Of a stretch of DNA of 64,000 nt, positions 16,771 through 25,945 are shown piece by piece. A model generated the notes under the pieces. It made no database searches and was not told where the DNA came from. It saw only the letters and a list, made by a program, of their open reading frames with translations. Origin of the DNA: an uncultured Marinobacterium sp. (lineage in GTDB: Bacteria; Pseudomonadota; Gammaproteobacteria; Pseudomonadales; Balneatricaceae); the NCBI GenBank assembly GCA_947501565.1, contig CANMWJ010000014.1, positions 54,351-118,350 of the forward strand, given 5' to 3'. A program made the translations under genes and the position numbers. Positions within the stretch are counted from its first letter, which is position 1. Each line of letters opens with the position of its first letter.

Positions 16771-18561
16771 GTGCAGAGTCTGCTGAAGAAATTTATACCG
16801 CTGGGCGCGTTTAAAGAGACGATCGTCCGTTTTCCGCTATCCGTGCTCTGCAGCCTTGGCCTGTTTACCATTATGGTGCTGATCGTCCATGACGTGATCG
16901 ATTTCGACGGTAAGCTCTATCTGGCGGGGCGCCTGATTACTCTGTTCGCCTGTGGTTACTTGTGGTTTGTGATAATGCGACTGGTGGCCACGGCGCGTAA
17001 CTGGTCGACTATTCGCGAATACGCCGTGGCGTTTACGGTATTTGCGTTCTTTGCGTGGGTACTGTTTACGCTAAGCGGTTACGGTCTGGTGTGGTTGCTG
17101 ATGCCGATGTTTGCCGCACTGCTGTTGCTGGTGCCCTGTATGCCGTTCCAGCGTGGAGCAAACGATGCGGCATTCTGGGGTTTCTGCCTGCAGTACTACA
17201 ACGGCGCGCTGTTTGCGGTGGTTGCTGGCCTGCTCTGGGGTGGCGGGTTAGCGATCTCTCTGGCCAGCATCGAATACCTGTTTGAGATCGATTTCCCCTC
17301 GGAACTCTACGGCGACCTCTGGTGCTTCGCACTACTGATCCTGACGCCGCTCTATGCCTTGACCTACCTCTCAGAGCCGGAAGAGAGTGACCAGATTGAG
17401 ATCGCGACACATCTCAAGTTTCTGGTGCAGCGGGCACTGGTGCCGCTGGTGATCGTCTATTCGCTGATCCTGTACGCGTACTTTGGCAAGATCGCGCTGG
17501 CGCAGAGCTTGCCGCGTGGTCAGCTTGCGTATCTGGTGACCGGTTTTGGCAGCGTCGGTGTGCTGACCTGGTTTCTCGGTTGGCGCATCCGCGAAGAGGG
17601 TGGGACTTTCCTACGCCTCTTTTATCGTTTCTTCTTCCCCGCGCTGCTGCTACCGGTGGCGATGCAGGCACTGGCGCTTTATCTGCGTGTCGACCAGTAC
17701 GGCTTGACGGAAGCGCGCTATTACGTGGGCGTTTCGGTTCTATGGCTGGGCATGATGGCGGTACTGTACAGCGTGCGGAACCCGCCGCTTAAAACGATGT
17801 TCCTGAGTCTGGCGCTGATGCTGATGGTCGCCTCCGTAGGCCCCTTGAGCGCGCTGAGCGTATCCGCGCATAGTCAGATCAACCGACTGGAGATGCTGCT
17901 GACCAAGCACCAGATTCTGGTCGACGGTAAGTTGCAGGCCGCGCCAGCGGTGGTGCCGTTCGCCGACCGCAAGAGTATCAGCTCGATCCTGCGCTACCTG
18001 AAAAAACGTGACCAGCTGTCGCGTATCGAACACTGGTTGTCGGACGTTCACGAAGGTGATCAGCCGCTGAATCCGACGGAGTGGGTGGATCTGATGGGCA
18101 TCGAGGAGGTGTTCGCTTATCAAACGAAGACCCCACGGCAAAACGTACGTATTCACAACAATCTTCGTAGAAAAACGCTTGATGTGTCTGGTTTTGATCT
18201 GGCGACTCACTTCCAAAACGTCTGTTGCGCCTTCGCCACGCGCCGTAGCGAAGCGCCTTGGATCTACGACTGGGACTCGACACCCGCGCTGAATGCGACC
18301 TACGCCGATGGTATTCTGAGTATTCAGGTGGCGGATGCGCAGCCGTTCGATTTTGATATAGAAGCCTATGTGGTTCAGGCGTTGCAACAGGAGCCCAAAG
18401 CGCGTCAGGCTTTTATGGAACAGCAAATTGAGGACACACGGGTTCGTGTCTTAATAGACGAGCTGTCTGCCGTAGAGCGCGATGAGCAAACACCTGACTC
18501 GGGCTACACGTTGGATCATATGACCTTTATGCTGCTGGTGGACCTGCCAGATAAAGAGTGA
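16771..18561 (+). CDS. DUF4153-type multi-pass membrane protein
   Basis: 596 aa from GTG 16771, five bases after a GGAGG Shine-Dalgarno; in-frame upstream starts (16678, 16759) lack one. About ten to eleven hydrophobic segments occupy residues 20-400. A soluble C-terminal part of about 190 residues follows. The repeated short helices and the late FLGWRIREEGG and LYSVRNPPLKTMFLSLAL stretches fit the DUF4153 group of uncharacterised bacterial membrane proteins. No function can be assigned. It is followed by an overlapping DNA-glycosylase gene. Confidence 0.7.
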   Translation: MQSLLKKFIPLGAFKETIVRFPLSVLCSLGLFTIMVLIVHDVIDFDGKLYLAGRLITLFACGYLWFVIMRLVATARNWSTIREYAVAFTVFAFFAWVLFTLSGYGLVWLLMPMFAALLLLVPCMPFQRGANDAAFWGFCLQYYNGALFAVVAGLLWGGGLAISLASIEYLFEIDFPSELYGDLWCFALLILTPLYALTYLSEPEESDQIEIATHLKFLVQRALVPLVIVYSLILYAYFGKIALAQSLPRGQLAYLVTGFGSVGVLTWFLGWRIREEGGTFLRLFYRFFFPALLLPVAMQALALYLRVDQYGLTEARYYVGVSVLWLGMMAVLYSVRNPPLKTMFLSLALMLMVASVGPLSALSVSAHSQINRLEMLLTKHQILVDGKLQAAPAVVPFADRKSISSILRYLKKRDQLSRIEHWLSDVHEGDQPLNPTEWVDLMGIEEVFAYQTKTPRQNVRIHNNLRRKTLDVSGFDLATHFQNVCCAFATRRSEAPWIYDWDSTPALNATYADGILSIQVADAQPFDFDIEAYVVQALQQEPKARQAFMEQQIEDTRVRVLIDELSAVERDEQTPDSGYTLDHMTFMLLVDLPDKE

Positions 18562-18566
18562 TCGGG

Positions 18567-19184
18567 ATGATGATGAACGAAACAAAAATTCTTGAAGGGC
18601 TGAATGCCTTGTCCGAGGTGGATGCCGACGTTGAGGCGGGAGTGGCTCTTATCGGCGCACCGCCACCGCGTATCCGCCCGGCGGGGTTTGAAACCTTTCT
18701 CAATATTATCGTCAGCCAGCAGCTCTCAACCGAATCGGCACGGGCCATTATGGGGCGCCTCCAGGCGCTGTTACCCGAGATGAACGCTAACGCACTGCTG
18801 GCGCAGGAACCGCAGAGTCTGCGCGATGCGGGGTTGTCGTTCCGTAAGATCGAATATGCCCAAGGGCTGGCCGAAGCAGTGAAAGAGGGGCGGTTCGATA
18901 TCGATGGCCTGGTGCATATGACCGATGAAAAGGCGGTCGAGTCGATTACCGCACTGCGTGGTTTTGGACGCTGGAGCGCTGAGATCTACCTGATGTTCTC
19001 GTTGCAGCGGCAGGATATCTTCCCGGCGGATGACCTGGCGATTCAGGTTGCCCTTGGACGTCTGAAGGGACTGGAGAAGAAACCCACGCCGAAACAGGCG
19101 CGGAATCTTATTGAACACTGGGCGCCGTGGCGTAGCGTGGGTTCTCTGTTCCTCTGGCACTACTACCGGGGTGCGCCAGCCTAG
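18567..19184 (+). CDS. AlkA-like DNA-3-methyladenine glycosylase (HhH-GPD)
   Basis: 205 aa from ATG 18567; a GTG at 18558 overlapping the previous stop and ATGs at 18570 and 18573 are alternatives. The helix-hairpin-helix is visible in ITALRGFGRWSAEIYLMFSL (L-x-G-x-G) and the catalytic Asp in FPADDLAIQ, as in AlkA-type enzymes. Lacking the N-terminal domain of E. coli AlkA, it is the short form. It removes alkylated bases from DNA in base excision repair. It sits immediately after the DUF4153 gene and converges on the response regulator gene. Confidence 0.9.
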   Translation: MMMNETKILEGLNALSEVDADVEAGVALIGAPPPRIRPAGFETFLNIIVSQQLSTESARAIMGRLQALLPEMNANALLAQEPQSLRDAGLSFRKIEYAQGLAEAVKEGRFDIDGLVHMTDEKAVESITALRGFGRWSAEIYLMFSLQRQDIFPADDLAIQVALGRLKGLEKKPTPKQARNLIEHWAPWRSVGSLFLWHYYRGAPA

Positions 19185-19190
19185 GTTTCC

Positions 19191-19892
19191 CTATCCATCA
19201 AACCGATAACCCAGCCCATGCACGGTGCTGATGATCTGCGGGTTACGCGGGTCGGTTTCGATCGCTTTACGCAGCTTGGAGATATGCTGGTCCAGAGTGC
19301 GGCTGCTGGGCATGTAATCGCGGCCCCAGCAGTGGTTGAACAGGGCGTCGCGGTCGACCACCTTGCCGCGCTCGCGGTGCAGCAGTTGCAGGATCTTCAG
19401 ATCACGGGGGCTGAGTTCGATCACCTTACCGTCACGCAACGCACGTAGCTCCGCAGGATGCACCTCCAGATCAGCCATGGTGAACTGACCGTCGTGACCT
19501 GTTTGCTCCGTTTCTCTGGCGGATGGGTTTGATAGCGCACGTCGCGCTACCGCCCGGATACGCGCGATCACTTCGCGGGTACCGAACGGTTTCTTGATGT
19601 AGTCGTCGGCACCCAACTCCAGTCCCACCACCTGATCGATCTCCTCCGACTTGGCGGTTATAAAGATCACTGGGATCTGCTGGTTGTGCTGACGGATCTG
19701 ACGGCAGACGCTGTAGCCATCCTGTTTGGGCATCATGATATCGAGCAATACCAGATCGGGTTGTGTGGCGTGGTACTGAACCAGCGCCGCTTCGCCGTCG
19801 GTGGCTTCAACACATTCGTAACCCTCGGCTTCTAGCAGGTCGACCAGACCCAGCCGGATATTCATATCGTCTTCTGCGACTAAAATCTTCAT
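19191..19892 (-). CDS. OmpR/PhoB-family response regulator
   Basis: 233 aa. Receiver domain 1-115 with phospho-acceptor Asp51 (LVLLDIMMPKQDG), acidic pair EDD at 7-9, the conserved Thr in VIFITAK and Lys in YIKKPF. A winged-helix DNA-binding domain fills residues 135-232 (ELSPRDLKILQLLHRERGKV). It lies 3 bp after the sensor kinase gene, so the two form a cognate pair. Targets are unknown; linkage suggests it acts with the vWA protein encoded upstream. Confidence 0.93.
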   Translation of the reverse strand: MKILVAEDDMNIRLGLVDLLEAEGYECVEATDGEAALVQYHATQPDLVLLDIMMPKQDGYSVCRQIRQHNQQIPVIFITAKSEEIDQVVGLELGADDYIKKPFGTREVIARIRAVARRALSNPSARETEQTGHDGQFTMADLEVHPAELRALRDGKVIELSPRDLKILQLLHRERGKVVDRDALFNHCWGRDYMPSSRTLDQHISKLRKAIETDPRNPQIISTVHGLGYRFDG

Positions 19893-19895
19893 CCG

Positions 19896-21734
19896 TTAAT
19901 TCTCTGTTCCGGTATGCAACGAGATCAGGAAACGCGCGCCTTTATCGCTTGGCTCGATAACCAGATCGCCGCCGTGAGCGCGTGCGAGATCCCGCGCCAG
20001 CCCCAGTCCTATGCCAGTGCCGGTAACGCCGTCGGTCAGCTGGTTGCTGCAGCGATAGAAGGGAGTAAAGATCCGCTGATGTTCGACAGTAGCGATCCCC
20101 GGTCCCTGATCCTGCACACGAATATAACTGGTGCCGTCTGAATGCCAGCTGTCGACAGTGATGGTGCCGCTCTCGGGGGCGTATTTTTCACAGTTGCTGA
20201 GCAGGTTGTTTACGATCTGCTCCAGTGCACCGGTGTCGAACTGCACTTGCGGATCGTCCTGGATCTTCAGGGAGATCTCCATTCCACGTTGCGCTAGTAC
20301 CGGGGTGAAGGTTTCCACCACCGTTTCAAGGCATTCGGCGATATGGCCCGGTTGCGGACTGATCGTCAGTTTGCCGCGTCCCAGTCGCGAGAAGCTGAGC
20401 ACATTGTCGATCAGTCGTGACAGACGCTGGCTTTCGTTGGTGATCACGCCCACGTAGCGGCGTGCGCGGTGCTGCTCCTCGTCCGGTTCCAGCTGCCGCT
20501 CCAGCATCTCGGCGTACATACGCACATTGGTGAGCGGCGTTTTCAGCTCGTGAGAGACCTGATTGACGAAGTTGACCCGTTGCTGTGCCAGTTCCAGTTC
20601 GCGATTGTGTTCGCGGTGGATGATCCAGCCCAGCGTGGAGAGACCAAACAGGGTGAACAGGATCAGCGACAGGATGCCGAGCAGGCTGCCACCATCACTG
20701 CTGATGGCGGGGGCGTAGTATTCCAGCTTCCAGCTCCCCAGTGGATGGCTGACCGGCAGCATCTTCAGCGGTTTTTTCAGCGCTGTGCGGGTGTCTTCGT
20801 TGAGCTGTCCCCACGCGTAGACCAGTTCACCCCGGTTGTTGATCAGGCGTATCTCGGCGTTGGTCAGGCCCACAAGCTCACTTTGATTGCTGGCGGGCAG
20901 GAGACCGATCAGGTCTGCCACAAGCCGTGCGCCGTTGATCGCAAAGCCAAGGGTTTCGCCATCGTTATCCTTCGCCCAGTAGATATGCTGCAGCCGGGTA
21001 TCGTTGTACCAAGCGATCCAGCCGGACGAGGACGGACTAAAGCCTGTTGGCGCCTGTTGCTGTGCGATCTCCGCTTCGGCCGGGGCAGCGGCGTAATCCG
21101 CGCTTAGACTGGGTGCGGCTTTCGCAAGCGTTGGTAATTCTGGTGACGCGATGGATGGCGAGTAAGCACGAGAGGTGATCTCCAGTGTTGGCTCCGACCG
21201 GCGGACCTGTAGTGCTTCGTTACGCAGGTAGCCAAGCTCCTCTTTCAAATCCTGCTCTGCTTCCTCTTGGGCTTGCCGTATAGCGGCAGGTTGCGGTTGT
21301 ATGCTGTCGTTCGGTATGACTGAGAACAGGCGGGGATTGCTGAGCAACGCACGGGTCTTTTCGATAAACGCCTGCTCACGGCGGGGCAGTGCACCCTGTT
21401 GCGGGGGGAACAGGCGTTCGCCCTGGCTATCCAAGACAAACGCGCTTTCCAGCTGCGGACTCTGGGCCACAAGGTTGCGCAGTGCTGGCGGAGTGTAAGT
21501 CGGATCTTTGAGGCGGTAGAGCTTGCCGATCTCGTCATTCAGCGCCTGTTCCAGGCGGTTGAAGTGACCAAGCAGCTGCTGATCGACCTCCGCCAGGCGG
21601 TTCTCGATCAGGCTACCTAGCTGCAGCTGGACCAGTTGTTGCTGGTTGTAGTGGAGACGCACACCGAACCAGGCCAGCAACAGTAGTGGCAGCACAATCA
21701 GGCTGGTCAGCAGGATCGGTGTTTTGGTCTTCAA
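19896..21734 (-). CDS. Sensor histidine kinase with large periplasmic domain
   Basis: 612 aa. Transmembrane helix 8-26, a periplasmic region of about 320 residues with Ala/Pro-rich linker around 195-235, a second helix 351-371 and, without a HAMP domain, a HisKA dimerisation domain with His395 (VSHELKTPLTN). The ATPase domain shows the N box (NLLSNCEKYAP), G1 (VQDQGPGI) and G2 (GTGIGLGLA). The large periplasmic domain is not a recognised PAS/CACHE by eye. It is encoded between the vWA protein and the response regulator on one transcript. Confidence 0.93.
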   Translation of the reverse strand: MKTKTPILLTSLIVLPLLLLAWFGVRLHYNQQQLVQLQLGSLIENRLAEVDQQLLGHFNRLEQALNDEIGKLYRLKDPTYTPPALRNLVAQSPQLESAFVLDSQGERLFPPQQGALPRREQAFIEKTRALLSNPRLFSVIPNDSIQPQPAAIRQAQEEAEQDLKEELGYLRNEALQVRRSEPTLEITSRAYSPSIASPELPTLAKAAPSLSADYAAAPAEAEIAQQQAPTGFSPSSSGWIAWYNDTRLQHIYWAKDNDGETLGFAINGARLVADLIGLLPASNQSELVGLTNAEIRLINNRGELVYAWGQLNEDTRTALKKPLKMLPVSHPLGSWKLEYYAPAISSDGGSLLGILSLILFTLFGLSTLGWIIHREHNRELELAQQRVNFVNQVSHELKTPLTNVRMYAEMLERQLEPDEEQHRARRYVGVITNESQRLSRLIDNVLSFSRLGRGKLTISPQPGHIAECLETVVETFTPVLAQRGMEISLKIQDDPQVQFDTGALEQIVNNLLSNCEKYAPESGTITVDSWHSDGTSYIRVQDQGPGIATVEHQRIFTPFYRCSNQLTDGVTGTGIGLGLARDLARAHGGDLVIEPSDKGARFLISLHTGTEN

Positions 21735-21764
21735 GGTTTCGCTTCCCTTTGAATATCGTATGGC

Positions 21765-23135
21765 TTAGTAGCTCTGCTGGTTAGAGCGTTTGTACTGACG
21801 CTCCTTCAGCTCCTTACGCTTTTTATTCCATTCGCGTTCATCTTCCAGCTCCTGCGCATCCAGCAACGCTTCCGCTTGCTGCTCCAGCAGTTTCGGTGAC
21901 GCCAGTGACTGGCCCAGGTTGCTCAGGTAGTCGGCGCTGCGCTCAAGTACAGAGCGGGCAGCATCAATCTCGCCACGGTCGCGCAGTTCTACCGCCTTGC
22001 GGCTCTCTTCGTTATAGACCTGTTCGGCAGCGGACTCGTAAGTTTCCACGTCAACGGCGTCTTTCACGGCTTGCTCGGAGGTAGAGAAGCGGGCACTAAT
22101 GCTGTTGTTAAGCTGATGCTGGCGTTTACTGTACAGGTTTGCGTAGTTTACATCGACCTGCACCAGTTCCAGTTCGCTGTCGTTGGTTTGCGCCGGAACT
22201 TCGACTTCGAGAATGACAAACTTCTCCTGTTCGCTGTAGATCTGATTCAGGCGGGTGGAGATACGGTTTCCGTTGATCTCTGCTTCACGACCCAGCAGAC
22301 GCAACGGTTTAACGCCGTTCTTGCAGTGGATCTTGATCTCTACGCCCTGAGCCACTACGGAAAGTACGTCGCCAAACTCATACTGAAAGATACGTGCAAG
22401 ATCCGCCGCGTTTTCGACAAAGGCGTGGTTGCCGTCGCTGTACCCCGCCAGCTGGGTCATCAGGTCTTCGTTGTAACCCAGGCCCAGACCGATCGTGGTG
22501 ACACTCATGCCTTCTTTCGCCAGTGACAGACCCAGCTGACCCAGTTCGTGCGGGGTGCTCGGGCCAACGTTCGCCAGACCGTCAGAGAGCAGGATAACGC
22601 GGTTAACCTTGTTCTGGTCGAGGAACTTACGCAGCTCCTGTGCACCTTTGCTTACTCCCGCAAATAGAGCGGTGTTGCCGTTGGCGGGGATGTTGCGGAT
22701 GGCACTGAAGATCTGCTGCTTGTCACTCACGCGGGTAGCGGGTACCACCACTTGTACGCGGGAGTCGTAACTCACGACCGAAACGATATCCTGCGCATTC
22801 AGTCGTCTAATCGCCATGATCGCGGCTTCCCGCGCCTGGCGGATCTTGTCGCCCTGCATGGAACCGGATTTATCCAGCACGATAGCGATGTTAGCGGGGA
22901 TTCGTTCCTGGTCGCTCTCCTGTTTAAATCCCTCGAGAGAGATCTTGATAAAGGCTTTGTGGCTACGCTCCGCTTCCATCACCGGCGTCGCGAGATTCAC
23001 GCGCAGGTTGACCTCGTCCGAGGCGACCGAGATACCCGGCAGTAACAGCGCTGTGAACGCGAGAACGGATAGGAGGGTGCGCGTGAGGCGGTGTGCTGAT
23101 GCGTGCATACGTGAGGTAAATCGCTGAGTAAACAT
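21765..23135 (-). CDS. Secreted/periplasmic von Willebrand factor A (vWA) domain protein
   Basis: 456 aa. Signal peptide at residues 15-38 (LLSVLAFTALLLPGISVASD). The vWA domain at about 80-255 has an intact metal-ion site: DKSGS (DxSxS), the Thr in NTALFAG and the Asp in LLSDG. A C-terminal charged region (370-456, EDEREWNKKRKELKERQYK) is probably helical. First gene of a vWA - histidine kinase - response regulator transcript. Similar trios occur with proteobacterial dedicated sortases, but here there is no LPxTG-like end and no sortase nearby, so it is not called that. Confidence 0.85.
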   Translation of the reverse strand: MFTQRFTSRMHASAHRLTRTLLSVLAFTALLLPGISVASDEVNLRVNLATPVMEAERSHKAFIKISLEGFKQESDQERIPANIAIVLDKSGSMQGDKIRQAREAAIMAIRRLNAQDIVSVVSYDSRVQVVVPATRVSDKQQIFSAIRNIPANGNTALFAGVSKGAQELRKFLDQNKVNRVILLSDGLANVGPSTPHELGQLGLSLAKEGMSVTTIGLGLGYNEDLMTQLAGYSDGNHAFVENAADLARIFQYEFGDVLSVVAQGVEIKIHCKNGVKPLRLLGREAEINGNRISTRLNQIYSEQEKFVILEVEVPAQTNDSELELVQVDVNYANLYSKRQHQLNNSISARFSTSEQAVKDAVDVETYESAAEQVYNEESRKAVELRDRGEIDAARSVLERSADYLSNLGQSLASPKLLEQQAEALLDAQELEDEREWNKKRKELKERQYKRSNQQSY

Positions 23136-23340
23136 GGTTGGAATCCTTATGTCCTGTTCGATACCTTCACTGTACGCCGCCAGTTGAACGGAAAAGTCAG
23201 ACAGAGTTTTAGCTTTTGTAAAAGATTTGTAAAAACGGGGCTGAGAGAGAGTGCATTATGGCGCTGGTTTGTGCTAATCGCGAAGTGCTTTGGCCGAAAT
23301 TGATACGCCAATCAGATCAGTTATTGCACAACTGAAAATA

Positions 23341-23360
23341 TACTGTATATTTATCCAGTA
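23341..23360 (+). promoter_or_regulatory. LexA box (SOS box) of yebG
   Basis: TACTGTATATTTATCCAGTA differs from the E. coli consensus TACTGTATATATATACAGTA at two positions and keeps the CTGT-N8-ACAG-type core (CTGT-N8-CCAG here). It lies 41 bp upstream of the yebG start. Confidence 0.93.
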
Positions 23361-23401
23361 TTCGAGATTAAATAGACTTGGCGTACAGCAGGAGGCATAA
23401 C

Positions 23402-23701
23402 ATGGCGATTGAGATTGTTTACCGCGTAACCGATAGAAACGGGAAAGTCGTAGGAGAGTACATGGATTCCAAACTGGCGAACATCATCGATAAGCGTACA
23501 GACGTGATGTATGAGATCGCGGATAAACTGATCGCCACGGGTCTGGATGAGAAGTTGGCAGACAGCGCCGCTGAGATGATTCTGGAAAGCCGTCACGACT
23601 TTATGGAGCTGCTGAAAAGTGTAAAAGACATCCCAACGCCTAAGGTAGTCGCCGAAGGTAAGGGTAAAACTGAAGACGCCCCGAAAGCCGCCGAAGCCTG
23701 A
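23402..23701 (+). CDS. yebG: YebG-family SOS-induced protein
   Basis: 99 aa from ATG 23402, preceded by CAGGAGGCATAAC. The start MAIEIVYRVTDRNGKVVGEY and the end ELLKSVKDIPTPKVV line up with E. coli YebG (MAVEVKYVV... and LKTGKLPSPQVV). YebG is a small DNA-damage-inducible protein of unresolved function. The adjacent LexA box supports both the identification and SOS control. The acidic Ala-rich tail is also typical. Confidence 0.93.
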   Translation: MAIEIVYRVTDRNGKVVGEYMDSKLANIIDKRTDVMYEIADKLIATGLDEKLADSAAEMILESRHDFMELLKSVKDIPTPKVVAEGKGKTEDAPKAAEA

Positions 23702-23746
23702 TTCGCGCCCAAGTGCTCTGGTCACTGAGCAGCGTGTTGTAATTGG

Positions 23747-23959
23747 TCAGTCGCTGCGTAGCAGAAGGTAAACACCTAACCAGCCAATCGGGCCCAGCAG
23801 GAACACGCAAGTATCGGCTTCTGCGATTGCCAGCTGGTGTTTGTCGTAGAACTGGTCGCCTCGCTGGCGATAGTGGCGATCAAGGATGCTCGCCGCGTGA
23901 CGGCCACAGACAAACCAGGTTGCTATGGCAGCAATGATAACTAACGCCGGTGAACTCAT
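23747..23959 (-). CDS. Small membrane protein, unrecognised
   Basis: 70 aa. Hydrophobic segment 5-18 (ALVIIAAIATWFVC) and a second at 50-67 (CVFLLGPIGWLGVYLLL) with a charged middle (DRHYRQRGDQFYDKHQ). The CGGGAGTTCAGAG sequence upstream of the ATG is a good ribosome-binding site. No family recognised; converges on yebG. Confidence 0.5.
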   Translation of the reverse strand: MSSPALVIIAAIATWFVCGRHAASILDRHYRQRGDQFYDKHQLAIAEADTCVFLLGPIGWLGVYLLLRSD

Positions 23960-24177
23960 CTCTGAACTCCCGTGTTGGGGTGTGCCACCGGAAACTCACT
24001 AAGATAGAGCTAACGGGCCAATAGATAGGGTTAAGTATAGTGATCCGTTGGCGGGTTGGGGTAGGGCGTTCAGTGTCTTGGTTTACGTGTTGTTTATTGT
24101 GGCTCGGACGTGCCCGGAGACGAGGAAATGATAAGTAGCGAGGTCGTCCGTTAAATGGCGGGGCTTGGCTTAGATAT

Positions 24178-24255
24178 GTTGGGAGTCGCTGGCGCTCGTC
24201 GCCAACCTACGAACAATCGACATGTAGCGTGGTGACGAGCGAAGCGACTCCCAAC
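24178..24255. repeat. Dispersed palindromic repeat (near-perfect copy)
   Basis: TGTTGGGAGTCGCT opens and AGCGACTCCCAACA closes this 78-bp element, exact inverted complements. Inner arms CGCTCGTCgCCAaCCTAC and GTAGcgtGGtGACGAGCG also pair. It lies in the 305-bp gap between the small membrane protein gene and the DUF4197 gene; nothing else was seen in that gap. Confidence 0.9.
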
Positions 24256-24264
24256 AATAAAAAG

Positions 24265-25041
24265 CTACTGGAACACTTTCTTGAGCAGCTCGGTGGTACG
24301 CGCCGCAGGATTCTCGCGAATCTTCTTCTCCTCCTCGGCTAATACTGCGAACAGGCCGTCCAGTGCTTTTTCGGTAACGTGGTTCTCCAGGTTAATATCC
24401 AGGTTGTTACCGATGTACGGAAGTTGTTTTGCTTCCTCAGCGACCACACCGTAGTAGCGGGTTACGCCTACTTCATTCATCGACTCGGTGATGCTCGGCT
24501 TGAACAGTTCGGTCAGGCGAGCAGAGGTTTTCTCGCGGAAATATTCGGTAGCGGCGTTATCAGGGCCGTTGTAGATCCGTTTGGCGTCTTCAATCGTCAT
24601 CGCTTTCAGCGCGCCAATGATCAGTTCAGTAGCGTGAGGTGCAGCCTTCTCCGCCGCGCGGTTCATGCTCTCTTCAAACTGTTGAACCTGTTGCTCCATC
24701 CCCATCTTGTTCAGCAGGCTGGCTGCCTGATCCAGTGGCGCGGGCAGCGGTACACGGATATTGGCGTTATTCAGGTAACCGCCATCCTGACTGATCGTAT
24801 CGATTGCACGGCGGCTGCCAACCTCAAGCGCTTCTTTCAGGCCCTGAATCAGAGTATCGGTATCAAGGGACGTGGGCAGGCTGCTAGTGGAGCTATCGCT
24901 TGTGCCTAAGTTGCTTTCAAGCGCTTCTTTACTGGTATCTTCCAGTTTCTTCAGGAAATCGCCAAAACCGGCGCTGGCGGTGTGCGCGAATGGCAGGCTG
25001 AGAGCAGTCGCCAGTGGTAGCCAGATCAGTGCTTTTTTCAT
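24265..25041 (-). CDS. DUF4197 periplasmic protein
   Basis: 258 aa with a Sec signal peptide (LIWLPLATALSLPFAHTASA). The mature protein contains GLKEALEVGSRRAIDTISQDGGY, IRVPLPAPLDQAASLLNKMG and AMTIEDAKRIYNGPDNAATEYF, the landmarks of the DUF4197 family, widespread in gammaproteobacteria and of unknown function. Monocistronic. A palindromic repeat lies 10 bp after its stop and may act as an mRNA 3' structure. Confidence 0.88.
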   Translation of the reverse strand: MKKALIWLPLATALSLPFAHTASAGFGDFLKKLEDTSKEALESNLGTSDSSTSSLPTSLDTDTLIQGLKEALEVGSRRAIDTISQDGGYLNNANIRVPLPAPLDQAASLLNKMGMEQQVQQFEESMNRAAEKAAPHATELIIGALKAMTIEDAKRIYNGPDNAATEYFREKTSARLTELFKPSITESMNEVGVTRYYGVVAEEAKQLPYIGNNLDINLENHVTEKALDGLFAVLAEEEKKIRENPAARTTELLKKVFQ

Positions 25042-25387
25042 ATCAACTCCTTGTTGCCAGTTTGCACACTGGAATAGCGTATAGATGTATAGAGCCTAGC
25101 GCAGACTCGCTTTATCCGGGCTGAACGTCCCTTAACATCCTTTGGGGCGTGCGCGATGCGATTGGGTCTGGCATGGCTGAATGACTTGGATTCTACACCT
25201 GTGGCGGTGTGATAAGTAGGGCGGTGGAACCGCGCCATTGGCTATCCCACGGGCTAAATCGATCGGAAAGGCGTCGAAAATTACTACTTTAGAACGAACT
25301 TTGCAGCGATCTTCGAACATAAAAAAGTAGCGGGAGTCTTAACACACATATATCAGACCGCATGTCGTGGTCTGGCAGGAGTCCAAG
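25042..25387. other. Intergenic region upstream of DUF4197 gene and small secreted protein
   Basis: 346 bp with divergent genes on either side. It must contain both promoters, but I could not pick convincing -35/-10 pairs. No repeats or operators seen. Confidence 0.4.
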
Positions 25388-25534
25388 ATGAAAAAACTAT
25401 GCTTAGCCGTAGTAGCGATGCTCGGGATGAGCTTCAGCATGGTCGTACCCGCTCACGGACTGGAGACTGAGAAAGAGTATAAAGACACCTATAGCCACAA
25501 CATTCAGCATATTTACGATCCTTCCAGTCAGTAA
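25388..25534 (+). CDS. 48-residue secreted peptide
   Basis: Short gene with GCAGGAGTCCAAG before the ATG and its own terminator behind it. The product has a clear Sec signal peptide (MKKLCLAVVAMLGMSFSM, then VVPAHG) and a mature part of about 24 residues rich in His, Tyr and charged residues (EKEYKDTYSHNIQHIYDPSS). No family recognised. The good ribosome-binding site, signal peptide and terminator together make it a likely real gene. Confidence 0.7.
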   Translation: MKKLCLAVVAMLGMSFSMVVPAHGLETEKEYKDTYSHNIQHIYDPSSQ

Positions 25535-25559
25535 CATCATCTAATTGGTAATCTCAAAC

Positions 25560-25585
25560 AGGGGAGTGTGGTTTGCTCCCCTTTG
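25560..25585 (+). terminator. Terminator of the 48-residue peptide gene
   Basis: AGGGGAG-N11-CTCCCCTTT: a 6-7 bp GC stem followed by a short T-run, 25 bp after the stop. Confidence 0.8.
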
Positions 25586-25587
25586 TG

Positions 25588-25945
25588 TACTGATATCTCT
25601 CCCACCTTTATTATGCGTTAGCTTTTCCGTTGCCAAAGTTGATCCACGTGTTAGTGAAAGTCGCTGTAGTTAAGTTCCCTCAGCTTTTGGTGGCCCTGTG
25701 TTGGACAAACATACATGCGCATAATTTTTAGTAAGTGCTGTTTTTCAAAAGCCGGAAAACTAACGTGGACGGATAATAATCATGCGCTCGGTCAATTCGA
25801 TCTGTAATAGGTTGGACATGAAGCGTCGGTTCATGGACAAAGGACACCTTGAATAAACCGCAGCAGATAGTACCCGCCAGTTAAGTCTGGACTGGCGTTA
25901 GAATCGCCCAAAGGAAGGGAGCTGCATGGATGCTTAGGTTGATGG
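25588..25945. other. Intergenic region before the acyltransferase-3 gene
   Basis: 358 bp without a convincing gene, repeat or operator. It contains the presumed promoter of the following acyltransferase. Confidence 0.4.
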
